Below are positions 32,821 through 40,160 of a stretch of DNA of 42,845 nt, one piece after another; the first letter of the stretch is position 1, and every line of letters begins with the position of its first letter. The notes under the pieces are model-generated. The model was not told the DNA's origin. It did not search any database and saw nothing but the letters and a program-made list of their open reading frames with translations. The stretch spans positions 1-42,845 of the forward strand of contig CAIKUF010000327.1 in NCBI GenBank assembly GCA_903830565.1. Direction: 5' to 3'. Both the position numbers and the translations under genes were made by a program. Source of the DNA: an uncultured bacterium (GTDB lineage Bacteria > Pseudomonadota > Gammaproteobacteria > Burkholderiales > Burkholderiaceae_C).

Positions 32821-32943
32821 TTCTTCGTCATCGGCGGCGGCTGCTCGGGCTTCCAGTACGGCTTCGCGTGCGACGACGAGGCGAAGGAAGACGACATCCG
32901 CGTCGAGCGCGGCGCGATCACGCTCGTCGTCGATACTGTCAGC
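32821..32943 (+). pseudogene. iscA/hesB fragment (nif-type A-type carrier)
   Basis: About 40 codons read [52 protein letters not shown] is the unmistakable core of HesB/IscA proteins, A-type carriers that deliver FeS clusters, of which a version (IscA-nif) accompanies nif operons. The N-terminal 25-30 residues and the C-terminal CGCG-type motif carrying the other two cluster cysteines are missing. The fragment ends where the convergent diguanylate cyclase gene ends. The approximately 230 bases between the modE hairpin and this scrap contain no identifiable gene. Confidence 0.75.
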
Positions 32944-34081
32944 GGCCGTGCTCAGAGGTACCGGCACTCGGCGCGTCGAGCAACTCGCCGACCAGACGCG
33001 ATATCTGCGCCATTTTCTGTTCGACGTTTGCGTGCAAGCGCGGCTGGTCAGTGGGCATGCGGGCAAGCGAGTCCGTCTCGCTGGGGAGCGGGGCCAGGGC
33101 ATTGCGCAACTCGCGCGCCACCGCGGCCACGGCCTCGGCTTGCCGCAGCCGGACCTGCTCCGCGGCAGCCTGCAATTCCTGCGCATTCAGCGCGGCCAGC
33201 AGCAGCTTCTCGTTCGCTTCCCGCAACTGGTCGTGCCTGAGCGTGTTCTCGGCCAGCGCCTGCGCCAGGACGAGCTCGCGTCGCTGCAGTGCGGCTGGCG
33301 GCGCCTGCGGGCCCGGCGCGCCGGACGGCCGCTGGCCGTGCAGGGCCACACTGCCGTCGCCGTTGCGCTTCGCAACGTACATGGCGGCATCGGCGTGGGC
33401 AATGAGCGTCTGGGCGTCCTCGCCGTCGTCGGGGTAGAGGCTGATGCCGATGCTCGCGGAGAGGCGCGGCCAAGCGTCGCCGGACCGCCCGAGTGCGGCC
33501 AGCGCCGCGATCAGCTTCTCGGCGATCAGCACGGCGTCGGAGGGCTGCGACACGTCGGGTAGCAGGACGAGGAACTCGTCGCCGCCGTGGCGGCTTGCGG
33601 TATCCCCCGCGCGAATCGAGGCCGCCAGACAATGCGCGACCTGCTTGAGGACGGCGTCGCCGGTCGCGTGACCGAGGGTATCGTTGATCTGCTTGAAATC
33701 ATCGAGGTCCACGAACAGCAGCGCCAGACGAGAGCCGTTGCGCTTGGCGCGGGCGATGGCGTTGGCGAACCGGTCCTGCAGCAGCGCCCGATTGGGCAGT
33801 TGGGTCAGCGCATCGAGTTCAGCCGTGCGCGACACCTCGCGCAGCGACTGCGCCGCCAGCTCGGCCTCGGTCTTCGCAGTCAGCGCAGTGACCACCAACT
33901 GCTCGTTAACCTCCAGAAGCCTTGCCGCAAGGCTGCGGTCGAGACGGCTCTCCGCTCTCGCCACGTCCTGCAGCAGGCCTATGAGCACCGAGCGCGTCGC
34001 CTCGACGCGTGCGCTCAGGCTGGTCAATTCCTTTTCGGCGGCGCGCGCCGCGGTGTCGCTCGCACCGGCGGTGTCGTTCAC
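32939..34081 (-). CDS. Diguanylate cyclase with a degenerate HisKA-like C terminus
   Basis: A 380-residue cytoplasmic protein that should make cyclic di-GMP. A coiled-coil N terminus (about 1-90) is followed by a GGDEF domain: [32 protein letters not shown] and [18 protein letters not shown], with the intact active site GGDEF and the inhibitory RxxD site just before it. After a helical linker (about 260-315), residues 320-375 read [20 protein letters not shown] and [18 protein letters not shown], which is a HisKA dimerisation domain in which the phospho-accepting His (VAHELRNPLAP) is Arg. No ATPase domain follows. It is the last gene of the KaiC operon, 20 bases after kaiC. Confidence 0.85.
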   Translation of the reverse strand: MNDTAGASDTAARAAEKELTSLSARVEATRSVLIGLLQDVARAESRLDRSLAARLLEVNEQLVVTALTAKTEAELAAQSLREVSRTAELDALTQLPNRALLQDRFANAIARAKRNGSRLALLFVDLDDFKQINDTLGHATGDAVLKQVAHCLAASIRAGDTASRHGGDEFLVLLPDVSQPSDAVLIAEKLIAALAALGRSGDAWPRLSASIGISLYPDDGEDAQTLIAHADAAMYVAKRNGDGSVALHGQRPSGAPGPQAPPAALQRRELVLAQALAENTLRHDQLREANEKLLLAALNAQELQAAAEQVRLRQAEAVAAVARELRNALAPLPSETDSLARMPTDQPRLHANVEQKMAQISRLVGELLDAPSAGTSEHGR

Positions 34082-34101
34082 GGCGATTCGTCAGCCGCCT
34101 C

Positions 34102-35568
34102 TCAGGACTCGGCGGCGACGGGCCGCTTTGTCGTCGGCCGGCCGCCGAGCAGCCCTTCCTGTTCTGGCAGCATCTCGCCGAGGCGGATGCCGCGGTCGTC
34201 GATGCTGAACTCGCGCAACTCGTTGGAGTGCGCGCTCGAGCGTACCTTGACCACCGCCATCACGCGCAGCAAGCGGCTGCCGACCTCGATGTAGCGCTGC
34301 ACGACAATGGCGTCGGTCAGGAACGCCGCGCCGTAGGGGCTGAAGCGAAGATCGGTGTAGCGGTCCTCGAGTTCGGAGGTCATCAGCACCGTGACGCCCG
34401 CGCTAGCCAGCGTGGTGACCAGGCGCAGCAGGGACTCGCGAAAGTCTTCGCGGAAGGTCGGCGCCAGCGCGAGCTCGAAGCCCGAGAGCGAATCGATGAC
34501 GACGCGGGTCGCCCCGAGCCGGCGCACTTCGCTCATGATCAGGCGCACGACTTCGTCGACCGAGATGTCGAGCGCGCGGCTGTCGACCAGGCCGACGCGG
34601 CCGCTCACGAAGAGGTCGACGAGCGCGGGGTTGCTCGAGCGCTTCGGATGCTGCTCGAACGCCGCCATCACGCCGGTCTCGCCGAGGCGCGCGCCTTCGG
34701 CGAGGAAAGCCGCGGCGAGGATGCTCTTGCCCGACCCCGAGGGGCCGGCGACGAGCAACGAGAAGCCGCGCGGCAGGCCGCCGCCGAGCATGGCATCCAG
34801 GCCCGGCACACCCATCCCCAGACGCGGGCTCTGTGCCGCGGCATTCGCGCTGCCGGCCGGCGCCGTCATGGCGGCCGGCGAGAAGACCTCGATCCCCGCG
34901 GCCGCGATGCGAAAGGTGTGCAGCCCCGGCAGCGTCGGTTGGCCGCGCATCTTCACGATCTCCATCTTGCGCACCATCGAGTTGCGATGCACGCTCTGGC
35001 GCAGCCAGATCAGCCCGTCGGCGACCGTGAACACCGGGTTGGCGTCGGCTTCGTTGAAGTACTCCCCGATCAGGAAGGTCGTTGCCTGCCAGCTCGTCAT
35101 CAGCATCCCGAGCTGCTGCACGAACTGTTGCAGCTGTTTGTGCGGCTGGCCGCCCTCCTGGTTCGCGGATACGACCGAGCGGAAGGAGTCGACGAAGACC
35201 AGCGCCGGGTTGTGCGCACCGACCTCGTCGGCGATGCGCCGCAGCACGCGGTCGAGGTCGCCGCTCATCGCGTCTTCGGACAGGTTGATGAAGCGGATCG
35301 AACGGTTGATCGCCTCGCTGTCGAAAAAGTCGAACTGCTGCTGGTAGCGCAGCATCTTCAACGGCGGTTCGCCGAGGACGGTGAAGTAAATCGCTGGCCG
35401 CTCGGGCGTTGCGAGCGTGAACATGAGCTGGTGCGCGAGTGTCGTCTTGCCGCATCCGGGCGGGCCGGCGATGAGGTTGAACGAGAACTCGGGCAGGCCG
35501 CCGCCGAGCACGTCGTCGAGGCCGGGCACGCCGGTGTTCAGGCGATGGATGGTGACTTTGGTCGTCAT
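34102..35568 (-). CDS. Double-domain KaiC-family RecA-like ATPase
   Basis: A 488-residue protein with two KaiC domains. CI: GVPGLDDVLGGGLPEFSFNL, Walker A GPPGCGKTTLAHQL, Walker B ALVFVDSFRSVV. CII: GVPGLDAMLGGGLPRGFSLL, Walker A GPSGSGKSILAAAF, Walker B VVIDSLSGFELAL. The catalytic Glu pair of clock KaiC is reduced: CI has TVLGEPP and CII has AAFEQHP. So it belongs to the KaiC-like group of proteobacteria, which regulate signalling or stress rather than necessarily keeping time. No kaiA or kaiB is present. ATG 35568 overlaps the upstream gene's stop (ATGA). The operon is small protein, KaiC-like, diguanylate cyclase, suggesting an ATPase switch feeding into c-di-GMP. Confidence 0.9.
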   Translation of the reverse strand: MTTKVTIHRLNTGVPGLDDVLGGGLPEFSFNLIAGPPGCGKTTLAHQLMFTLATPERPAIYFTVLGEPPLKMLRYQQQFDFFDSEAINRSIRFINLSEDAMSGDLDRVLRRIADEVGAHNPALVFVDSFRSVVSANQEGGQPHKQLQQFVQQLGMLMTSWQATTFLIGEYFNEADANPVFTVADGLIWLRQSVHRNSMVRKMEIVKMRGQPTLPGLHTFRIAAAGIEVFSPAAMTAPAGSANAAAQSPRLGMGVPGLDAMLGGGLPRGFSLLVAGPSGSGKSILAAAFLAEGARLGETGVMAAFEQHPKRSSNPALVDLFVSGRVGLVDSRALDISVDEVVRLIMSEVRRLGATRVVIDSLSGFELALAPTFREDFRESLLRLVTTLASAGVTVLMTSELEDRYTDLRFSPYGAAFLTDAIVVQRYIEVGSRLLRVMAVVKVRSSAHSNELREFSIDDRGIRLGEMLPEQEGLLGGRPTTKRPVAAES

Positions 35569-35993
35569 GGCAGGGTGTCCTGTGCGGTGGGGCCAGGCGC
35601 GTTGGTCCAGGCGGAACGCAGCAGCCTTTCGGTGAGCGAGGGGCCGACCAGGCTGGCCAGCAACTCCTGGAAGGTGTGCAAGAAGGCGCTGCCGTGGGCA
35701 GCGGCGTCGGCGTCGCTCTGCTGGGCGAGCAAGGCTCTGAGTTCCGCGAGCGGCGCAGCGCTCAGCGCGCCTTCCTGCGCGCTGGCCAGCGCCGGCTGCA
35801 ACGAAGCGGTGAGGAACAGGCTGCGCCGGCAAAGCGCGGCAACGCCGCGCCGACCGATGATGGGCGCCAGCGCAGCATCGATGTCCTGCCAGATCGCGAC
35901 GACGGCATCGGCGATCTCGGCGGCACGTGCGTCTTCGCCAATCCTGTACGACAGGGGCGCGGGGAGGGGGGTCTTCGGGCTCGGCATGGACAT
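35565..35993 (-). CDS. Conserved-looking small protein, first gene of the KaiC operon
   Basis: A 142-residue cytoplasmic helical protein of unknown function (MSMPSPKTPLPAPLSYRIGE, then DARAAEIADAVVAIWQDIDA and IIGRRGVAALCRRSLFLTAS, and LLASLVGPSLTERLL near the end). There is no membrane segment or catalytic motif. Its position, coupled by ATGA to kaiC, and its all-helical make-up suggest a dedicated adaptor or regulator of this KaiC. GTG 36008 would give a start five residues earlier; neither start has a clear ribosome site. Confidence 0.7.
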   Translation of the reverse strand: MSMPSPKTPLPAPLSYRIGEDARAAEIADAVVAIWQDIDAALAPIIGRRGVAALCRRSLFLTASLQPALASAQEGALSAAPLAELRALLAQQSDADAAAHGSAFLHTFQELLASLVGPSLTERLLRSAWTNAPGPTAQDTLP

Positions 35994-36113
35994 GAAGTCG
36001 CGGCTCACTGCGGCGTTTGCTCATCGTACGCCGATGAAAGAATGATTCACCGGTGCCTGGCGCGCCTCGGGGCAGTCCGGCCGCCGCCTCGCGCCTGAGC
36101 TATGCTTTGCCGC

Positions 36114-36470
36114 GTGAAGCCTGCCACGTCGAACCTGCTCCCATCCGCGGCTTGGGTGTCGATGGCCCTGATCGCCTGTGCGCCGGCTGCCGAGCCGGCG
36201 GCGCAGGCTCGCATCGTGCTGGTGACGGTGGCCGAGTGGCCCGCCAGTGCGCCCTTGGCCGACGAGGTCGCGCGCCGCAGCGGCGTTGCCGTGGCGCGCA
36301 TCGATGCCATCTCGCCCCGAACGTTCGCGCTCACGCTGGCCTGCGCCAGCGCGGGCGAGTGCCAGCGCGCCGCCCGGCGCTTGGCCGAAGACACACGTTT
36401 TGCCCGCGAAGTGCAACCCGACCGCCTGCGCGCACTGCCGCCCAAGCCGTCGCCTTCCTCCGCTCTTTGA
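36114..36470 (+). CDS. Small lipoprotein preceding a subtilase, propeptide-like
   Basis: A protein of about 118 residues. From GTG 36114 it has a signal sequence ending in a lipobox (SAAWVSMALIAC, Cys22), so it is probably lipid-anchored. The mature part reads ARIVLVTVAEWPASAPLADE, VARIDAISPRTFALTLACAS, then ECQRAARRLAEDTRFAREVQ and PDRLRALPPK. The last pattern, L A .. F . . EVQPDR . RAL, parallels the end of the downstream protease's own propeptide (AARLAADPDVEYAVPDRRMRAL). So it may be a stand-alone relative of a subtilase prodomain, acting as inhibitor or folding helper; that is inference. It lies 16 bases upstream of the protease gene. ATG 36102 is an alternative start. Confidence 0.7.
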   Translation: MKPATSNLLPSAAWVSMALIACAPAAEPAAQARIVLVTVAEWPASAPLADEVARRSGVAVARIDAISPRTFALTLACASAGECQRAARRLAEDTRFAREVQPDRLRALPPKPSPSSAL

Positions 36471-36486
36471 GTCCAGCGAGACGCCG

Positions 36487-39144
36487 ATGCGACTTCGCCT
36501 TGCCAAGCTGCTGACCTTCATCGTCGCCGCCGCCGTCCCTGCGCTGGGCGTGCTGCCGACCGTGGCGTTCAGCGAACGCAGCGTGGCGGCTCCGTCGTCT
36601 GCGGTAGCCGACGACGACCCGAGCGGCGCGCGCGTGATCGTTAAGTTCAAGACCCTCGGCCGCCTGATGCGCACGCCGAACGCAAGCGGCGTGCAGGGCA
36701 AGGGGCCGCAGCACGCGGCGACGCTGGGCCAGCGGCACGGCCTCACGCTGACAAACGGCCGCATCATCGAGTCGCGCAGCCAGGTCGTGCGCGGCGACAA
36801 GAGCCTGAGTTCGGCCGCGCTGGCCGCGCGCCTGGCTGCCGACCCCGACGTCGAATACGCGGTTCCCGACCGGCGCATGCGTGCGCTGGCGGTGCCGAGC
36901 GACCCGCTGTTCGCGGCGAGCGGGAGCATCTCGCCGATCGTCGGGCAGTGGTACCTGCGCGCGCCCAACGCAACCATCGTCTCGGCCATCAACGCGCAGG
37001 GCGCGTGGGACGTGAACGCCGGCTCGGCAAGCATCGTCGTTGCCGTCGTGGATACGGGCGTGCGTTTCGACCACCCCGACCTCGCGAGCAGGCTCCATCC
37101 AGGCTACGACTTCATCATCGACACCTCCGTCTCCGGCGACGGCAACGGGCGCGACAGCGATGCCAGCGATCCGGGGGACTTCGTCAGCGCCGCCGACGTC
37201 GCCCGTGACCCGGCCCACTGCACGCTGGGCGACAGTTCGTGGCACGGCACGCAGACCTCTGGCCTGATCGGGGCGCAGACGAACAACGGCGCCGGGATGG
37301 CATCGGTCGGCAACAACGTGATGGTGCTGCCGGTGCGCGTGCTCGGAACCTGCGGCGGCTACAGCTCGGACATCATTGCCGGCATGCTCTGGGCGGGCGG
37401 CGTGTCGAGCGTCCCAGTCGCCAACCCGCACCCGGCGCGGGTCATCAACCTCAGCCTGGGCGGCACGGGCAGTTGCAACGTCGCGTATACCGACGCGATC
37501 AACCAGATCACTGCAAAGGGCGTCGTGGTCGTCGCCTCGGCAGGCAACGACGAAGGGCTGGCGGTCTCCCAGCCGGCCAATTGCAGCGGCGTGATCGCAG
37601 TCGTCGGCGTTCGCCACACTGGGACCAAGGTCGGCTACTCGAGCCTCGGGCCCGAGGTGGCGATCTCGGCCCCCGCGGGCAACTGCGTCAATACCGCGAA
37701 CGCGAGCCCGCCGTACTACACGCTCTCGAACCAGTGCCTGTACCCGATCCTGACGACCACGAACTCCGGCGCAACCACACCGGCGACGAACACCTACAGC
37801 GACGGCCTCGCGCCGTCCCTGGGCACGAGCTTCTCCGCGCCGCTGGTGGCAGGCACGGCGGCGCTGATGCTGTCGGCGAGCCCCTCGCTCACGCCGGCGC
37901 AAGTCAAGAACATCATCAAGAGCAGCGCGCGCGCCTTCCCGGCCAGCGGCCCGGCGGTGCCGCAATGCCACGCGCCGACCAGCGCCATCCAGGACGAGTG
38001 CAACTGCACGACCTCCACCTGCGGCGCCGGGCTGCTCGACGTTGCGGCCGCCGTCGCCGCCGCAGCCGCGACCTCGCGCGTGGTGGCTTCGGTGAGCGCA
38101 TCGGCAAGCAATTTGCTGGTCGGCGCCAGCGTGACCTTCGACGGCAGCGCATCGACCGCGCCCGCGGGGGGCAGCATCGCGTCATACCAGTGGACGATCA
38201 CCAACGGCAACGCGATCGCCGCCTTCAGCGGGGCGACGAACGCGCCGAAGGCCCAGGTGGTCACCAGCGGTGCCGGCAGCGTCACCGTGCAATTGACGGT
38301 GACCGACAACACGGGCCAGCAGGCAAGCAGCTCGGCAACAGTCATCGTCAACGCGCCGGTGGCGCCGACGGTCAAGCTGCTGGCTTCGGCGAGCGTGGTG
38401 ACGGCGAGCGGCAGCGTCACCTTCGACGGTAGCGACTCCAAGGCCGGGGCCGGCCTCACGATCGCCGCCTACGACTGGAAGATCACGAGCGGGGCGACGC
38501 TGGGTTCGTTCACGTCGGCCACGAACCTGGCGCTGGCCACCGTGCAGACGGTGGGCGCGAACAGCGGCACGTTCACGGTAACGCTGACCGTGACCGACAA
38601 CCTGGGCCAGCAGGCCAGCGCCAGCAGCACGGTGAGCGTGACCGCGGTCTTCCCGACGGCGGCCGTTGCCGCGTCGGCCGGAAGCGTGGGCGCGGGCAGT
38701 AGCGTCACCTTCGATGGCAGCGGCTCCACGGCCGCAAGCGGGCGCACGATCACCGCCTATCAGTGGACGATGGCCAGTGGCACGACCAAGGCGGCCTTCA
38801 GCGGCGCCACCAACGGCCCGACGGTCACGGTGACCACCGGCGCCGCCGGGACGTTCAAGGTGCAGTTGACCGTCACCGACAGCGTCGGTGCGCAGGACGC
38901 GAAGATCGCGACCGTCACGGTCAGCGGCGGGTCGTCGTCCGGCACCGTCGGTGGCAGCACATCCGGCAGCAGCAGCGGTGGCGGAGGCGCGACGGGGCTC
39001 GGGTGGCTGTTCGCGCTCGCGCTGAGCGTGGGACTCGTGGCGAGGGCGAGGCGAGCCAATCGGCGACTCACGAGCTTTGCGTCCGCCAAGGCCGCTCAGC
39101 CGACCGGGGTCCTATCGCGCCGAGTCGCCCGCCCCCCGCAATAG
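36487..39144 (+). CDS. Secreted S8 (subtilisin-like) peptidase with PKD-type repeats and C-terminal sorting tail
   Basis: An 885-residue exported serine protease. A signal peptide (1-29) is followed by a propeptide (about 45-135, ending PDVEYAVPDRRMRALAVPSD) and a subtilase domain (about 150-530) with catalytic Asp189 (VVDTGVRFDHPDL), His253 (SSWHGTQTSGLIG) and Ser448 (GTSFSAPLVAGTAAL). Three related beta-sandwich repeats follow (about 550-815), each starting 'VGASVTFDGSAS' and ending 'VTVQLTVTDN', in the manner of PKD domains. The C terminus is a Ser/Gly linker (SGSSSGGGG), one hydrophobic helix (LGWLFALALSVGLV) and an Arg cluster, resembling GlyGly-CTERM tails cut by rhombosortase. The last 33 bases overlap the convergent acyltransferase gene. 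Confidence 0.92.
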   Translation: MRLRLAKLLTFIVAAAVPALGVLPTVAFSERSVAAPSSAVADDDPSGARVIVKFKTLGRLMRTPNASGVQGKGPQHAATLGQRHGLTLTNGRIIESRSQVVRGDKSLSSAALAARLAADPDVEYAVPDRRMRALAVPSDPLFAASGSISPIVGQWYLRAPNATIVSAINAQGAWDVNAGSASIVVAVVDTGVRFDHPDLASRLHPGYDFIIDTSVSGDGNGRDSDASDPGDFVSAADVARDPAHCTLGDSSWHGTQTSGLIGAQTNNGAGMASVGNNVMVLPVRVLGTCGGYSSDIIAGMLWAGGVSSVPVANPHPARVINLSLGGTGSCNVAYTDAINQITAKGVVVVASAGNDEGLAVSQPANCSGVIAVVGVRHTGTKVGYSSLGPEVAISAPAGNCVNTANASPPYYTLSNQCLYPILTTTNSGATTPATNTYSDGLAPSLGTSFSAPLVAGTAALMLSASPSLTPAQVKNIIKSSARAFPASGPAVPQCHAPTSAIQDECNCTTSTCGAGLLDVAAAVAAAAATSRVVASVSASASNLLVGASVTFDGSASTAPAGGSIASYQWTITNGNAIAAFSGATNAPKAQVVTSGAGSVTVQLTVTDNTGQQASSSATVIVNAPVAPTVKLLASASVVTASGSVTFDGSDSKAGAGLTIAAYDWKITSGATLGSFTSATNLALATVQTVGANSGTFTVTLTVTDNLGQQASASSTVSVTAVFPTAAVAASAGSVGAGSSVTFDGSGSTAASGRTITAYQWTMASGTTKAAFSGATNGPTVTVTTGAAGTFKVQLTVTDSVGAQDAKIATVTVSGGSSSGTVGGSTSGSSSGGGGATGLGWLFALALSVGLVARARRANRRLTSFASAKAAQPTGVLSRRVARPPQ

Positions 39145-40005
39145 CTCGTCGATCAGCGCGTCCTTCTCCGCCCACTGCTGCTCGACCCAGGTGCCGATGC
39201 GCTGGCGATAGGCTTTGTCGGCGATCGGGTCGCTGCCCAGTACCTCGGGCGGGATCGGGCGCTGCTGCACGCGCACGATTACCGCATCGATGCGGCCGCA
39301 GATCAAGTCGGTGAAGCTCGGCGTTCCGTGCGGGTAGACGATGGTCACGTCGAGCAAGGCCTCGAACTGCTCGCCCATCGTCGCCAACGCGATCCCGAGG
39401 CCGCCGATCTTGGGCTTGAGAAGGTGGCGGTAGGGGCTCTTTTGCTGCGCGTGCTTGGCCGGCGTGAAGCGCGTGCCCTCGACGAAGTTGATGACCGAAG
39501 TCGGGATGCGCTTGAACTTCTCGCACGCCTCGCGCGTCGTCTTCAGGTCGTTCTGCTGCGCTCCCTTGCCCTTGCCGCGCTTCATGAACGGGAAGTCCAG
39601 CGCCCACCAGGCCAGACCGATCACCGGCACCCAGATCAGCTCCTGCTTGAGAAAGAACTTCAGGAACGGAATGTGGCCGTGGAAGATGCGCTGCAGGACG
39701 AGGATGTCGACCCAGCTCTGGTGGTTGCTCGACACCAGATACCAGCCGCGCGGGTGCAGGCTGTCCACGCCCTGAACGTCCCACTTCGCGGGGCGCACCG
39801 CGGCGATCCACGCGTTGTTGGCCGCCACCCAGGCCGAGGCCAGGCCGGTCAGCACGCGGTCGCAGGCGCGGCGCACGGCAACCGACGGCACGACCAGCTT
39901 GAGCAGCGCCGGCGGCAGCATCAGCACGGTCAGGACGAGCGTGTTCAGGCCGAGCAGCGTGGCGGTGACGACGCCGCGCAGGGCGTGGGGCAGGCGGGAA
40001 AGCAT
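39112..40005 (-). CDS. Lysophospholipid acyltransferase (PlsC/YihG-like)
   Basis: A 297-residue membrane acyltransferase that transfers an acyl chain to lysophosphatidate or a related lysolipid at the inner membrane. The PlsC boxes are visible: SSNHQSWVDILVLQRIF (NHxxxxD, about residues 93-109), FPFMKRGK, the substrate box NFVEGTRFTP (about 193-202), and VTIVYPHGTP. An N-terminal helix (TATLLGLNTLVLTVLMLPPA) anchors it. The length and the order of boxes match the E. coli YihG group. It is monocistronic or at the end of a minus-strand run after the carboxypeptidase (156 bases). Confidence 0.92.
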   Translation of the reverse strand: MLSRLPHALRGVVTATLLGLNTLVLTVLMLPPALLKLVVPSVAVRRACDRVLTGLASAWVAANNAWIAAVRPAKWDVQGVDSLHPRGWYLVSSNHQSWVDILVLQRIFHGHIPFLKFFLKQELIWVPVIGLAWWALDFPFMKRGKGKGAQQNDLKTTREACEKFKRIPTSVINFVEGTRFTPAKHAQQKSPYRHLLKPKIGGLGIALATMGEQFEALLDVTIVYPHGTPSFTDLICGRIDAVIVRVQQRPIPPEVLGSDPIADKAYRQRIGTWVEQQWAEKDALIDELLRGAGDSAR

Positions 40006-40160
40006 TGAAGTCGCTCTCGGCAGTGCAAGCAAGGGGGCGCCAGTGCGCGGTGGCGAAGAATACCGCGCGGCACGAACCCGGAGTTGCGAGGGTGGCTTGG
40101 TGCGGTGCGAACGCCGACGCGTGGCAACCGCGCCGGCCACGCTGCGGTCAGCGCTAGTGC

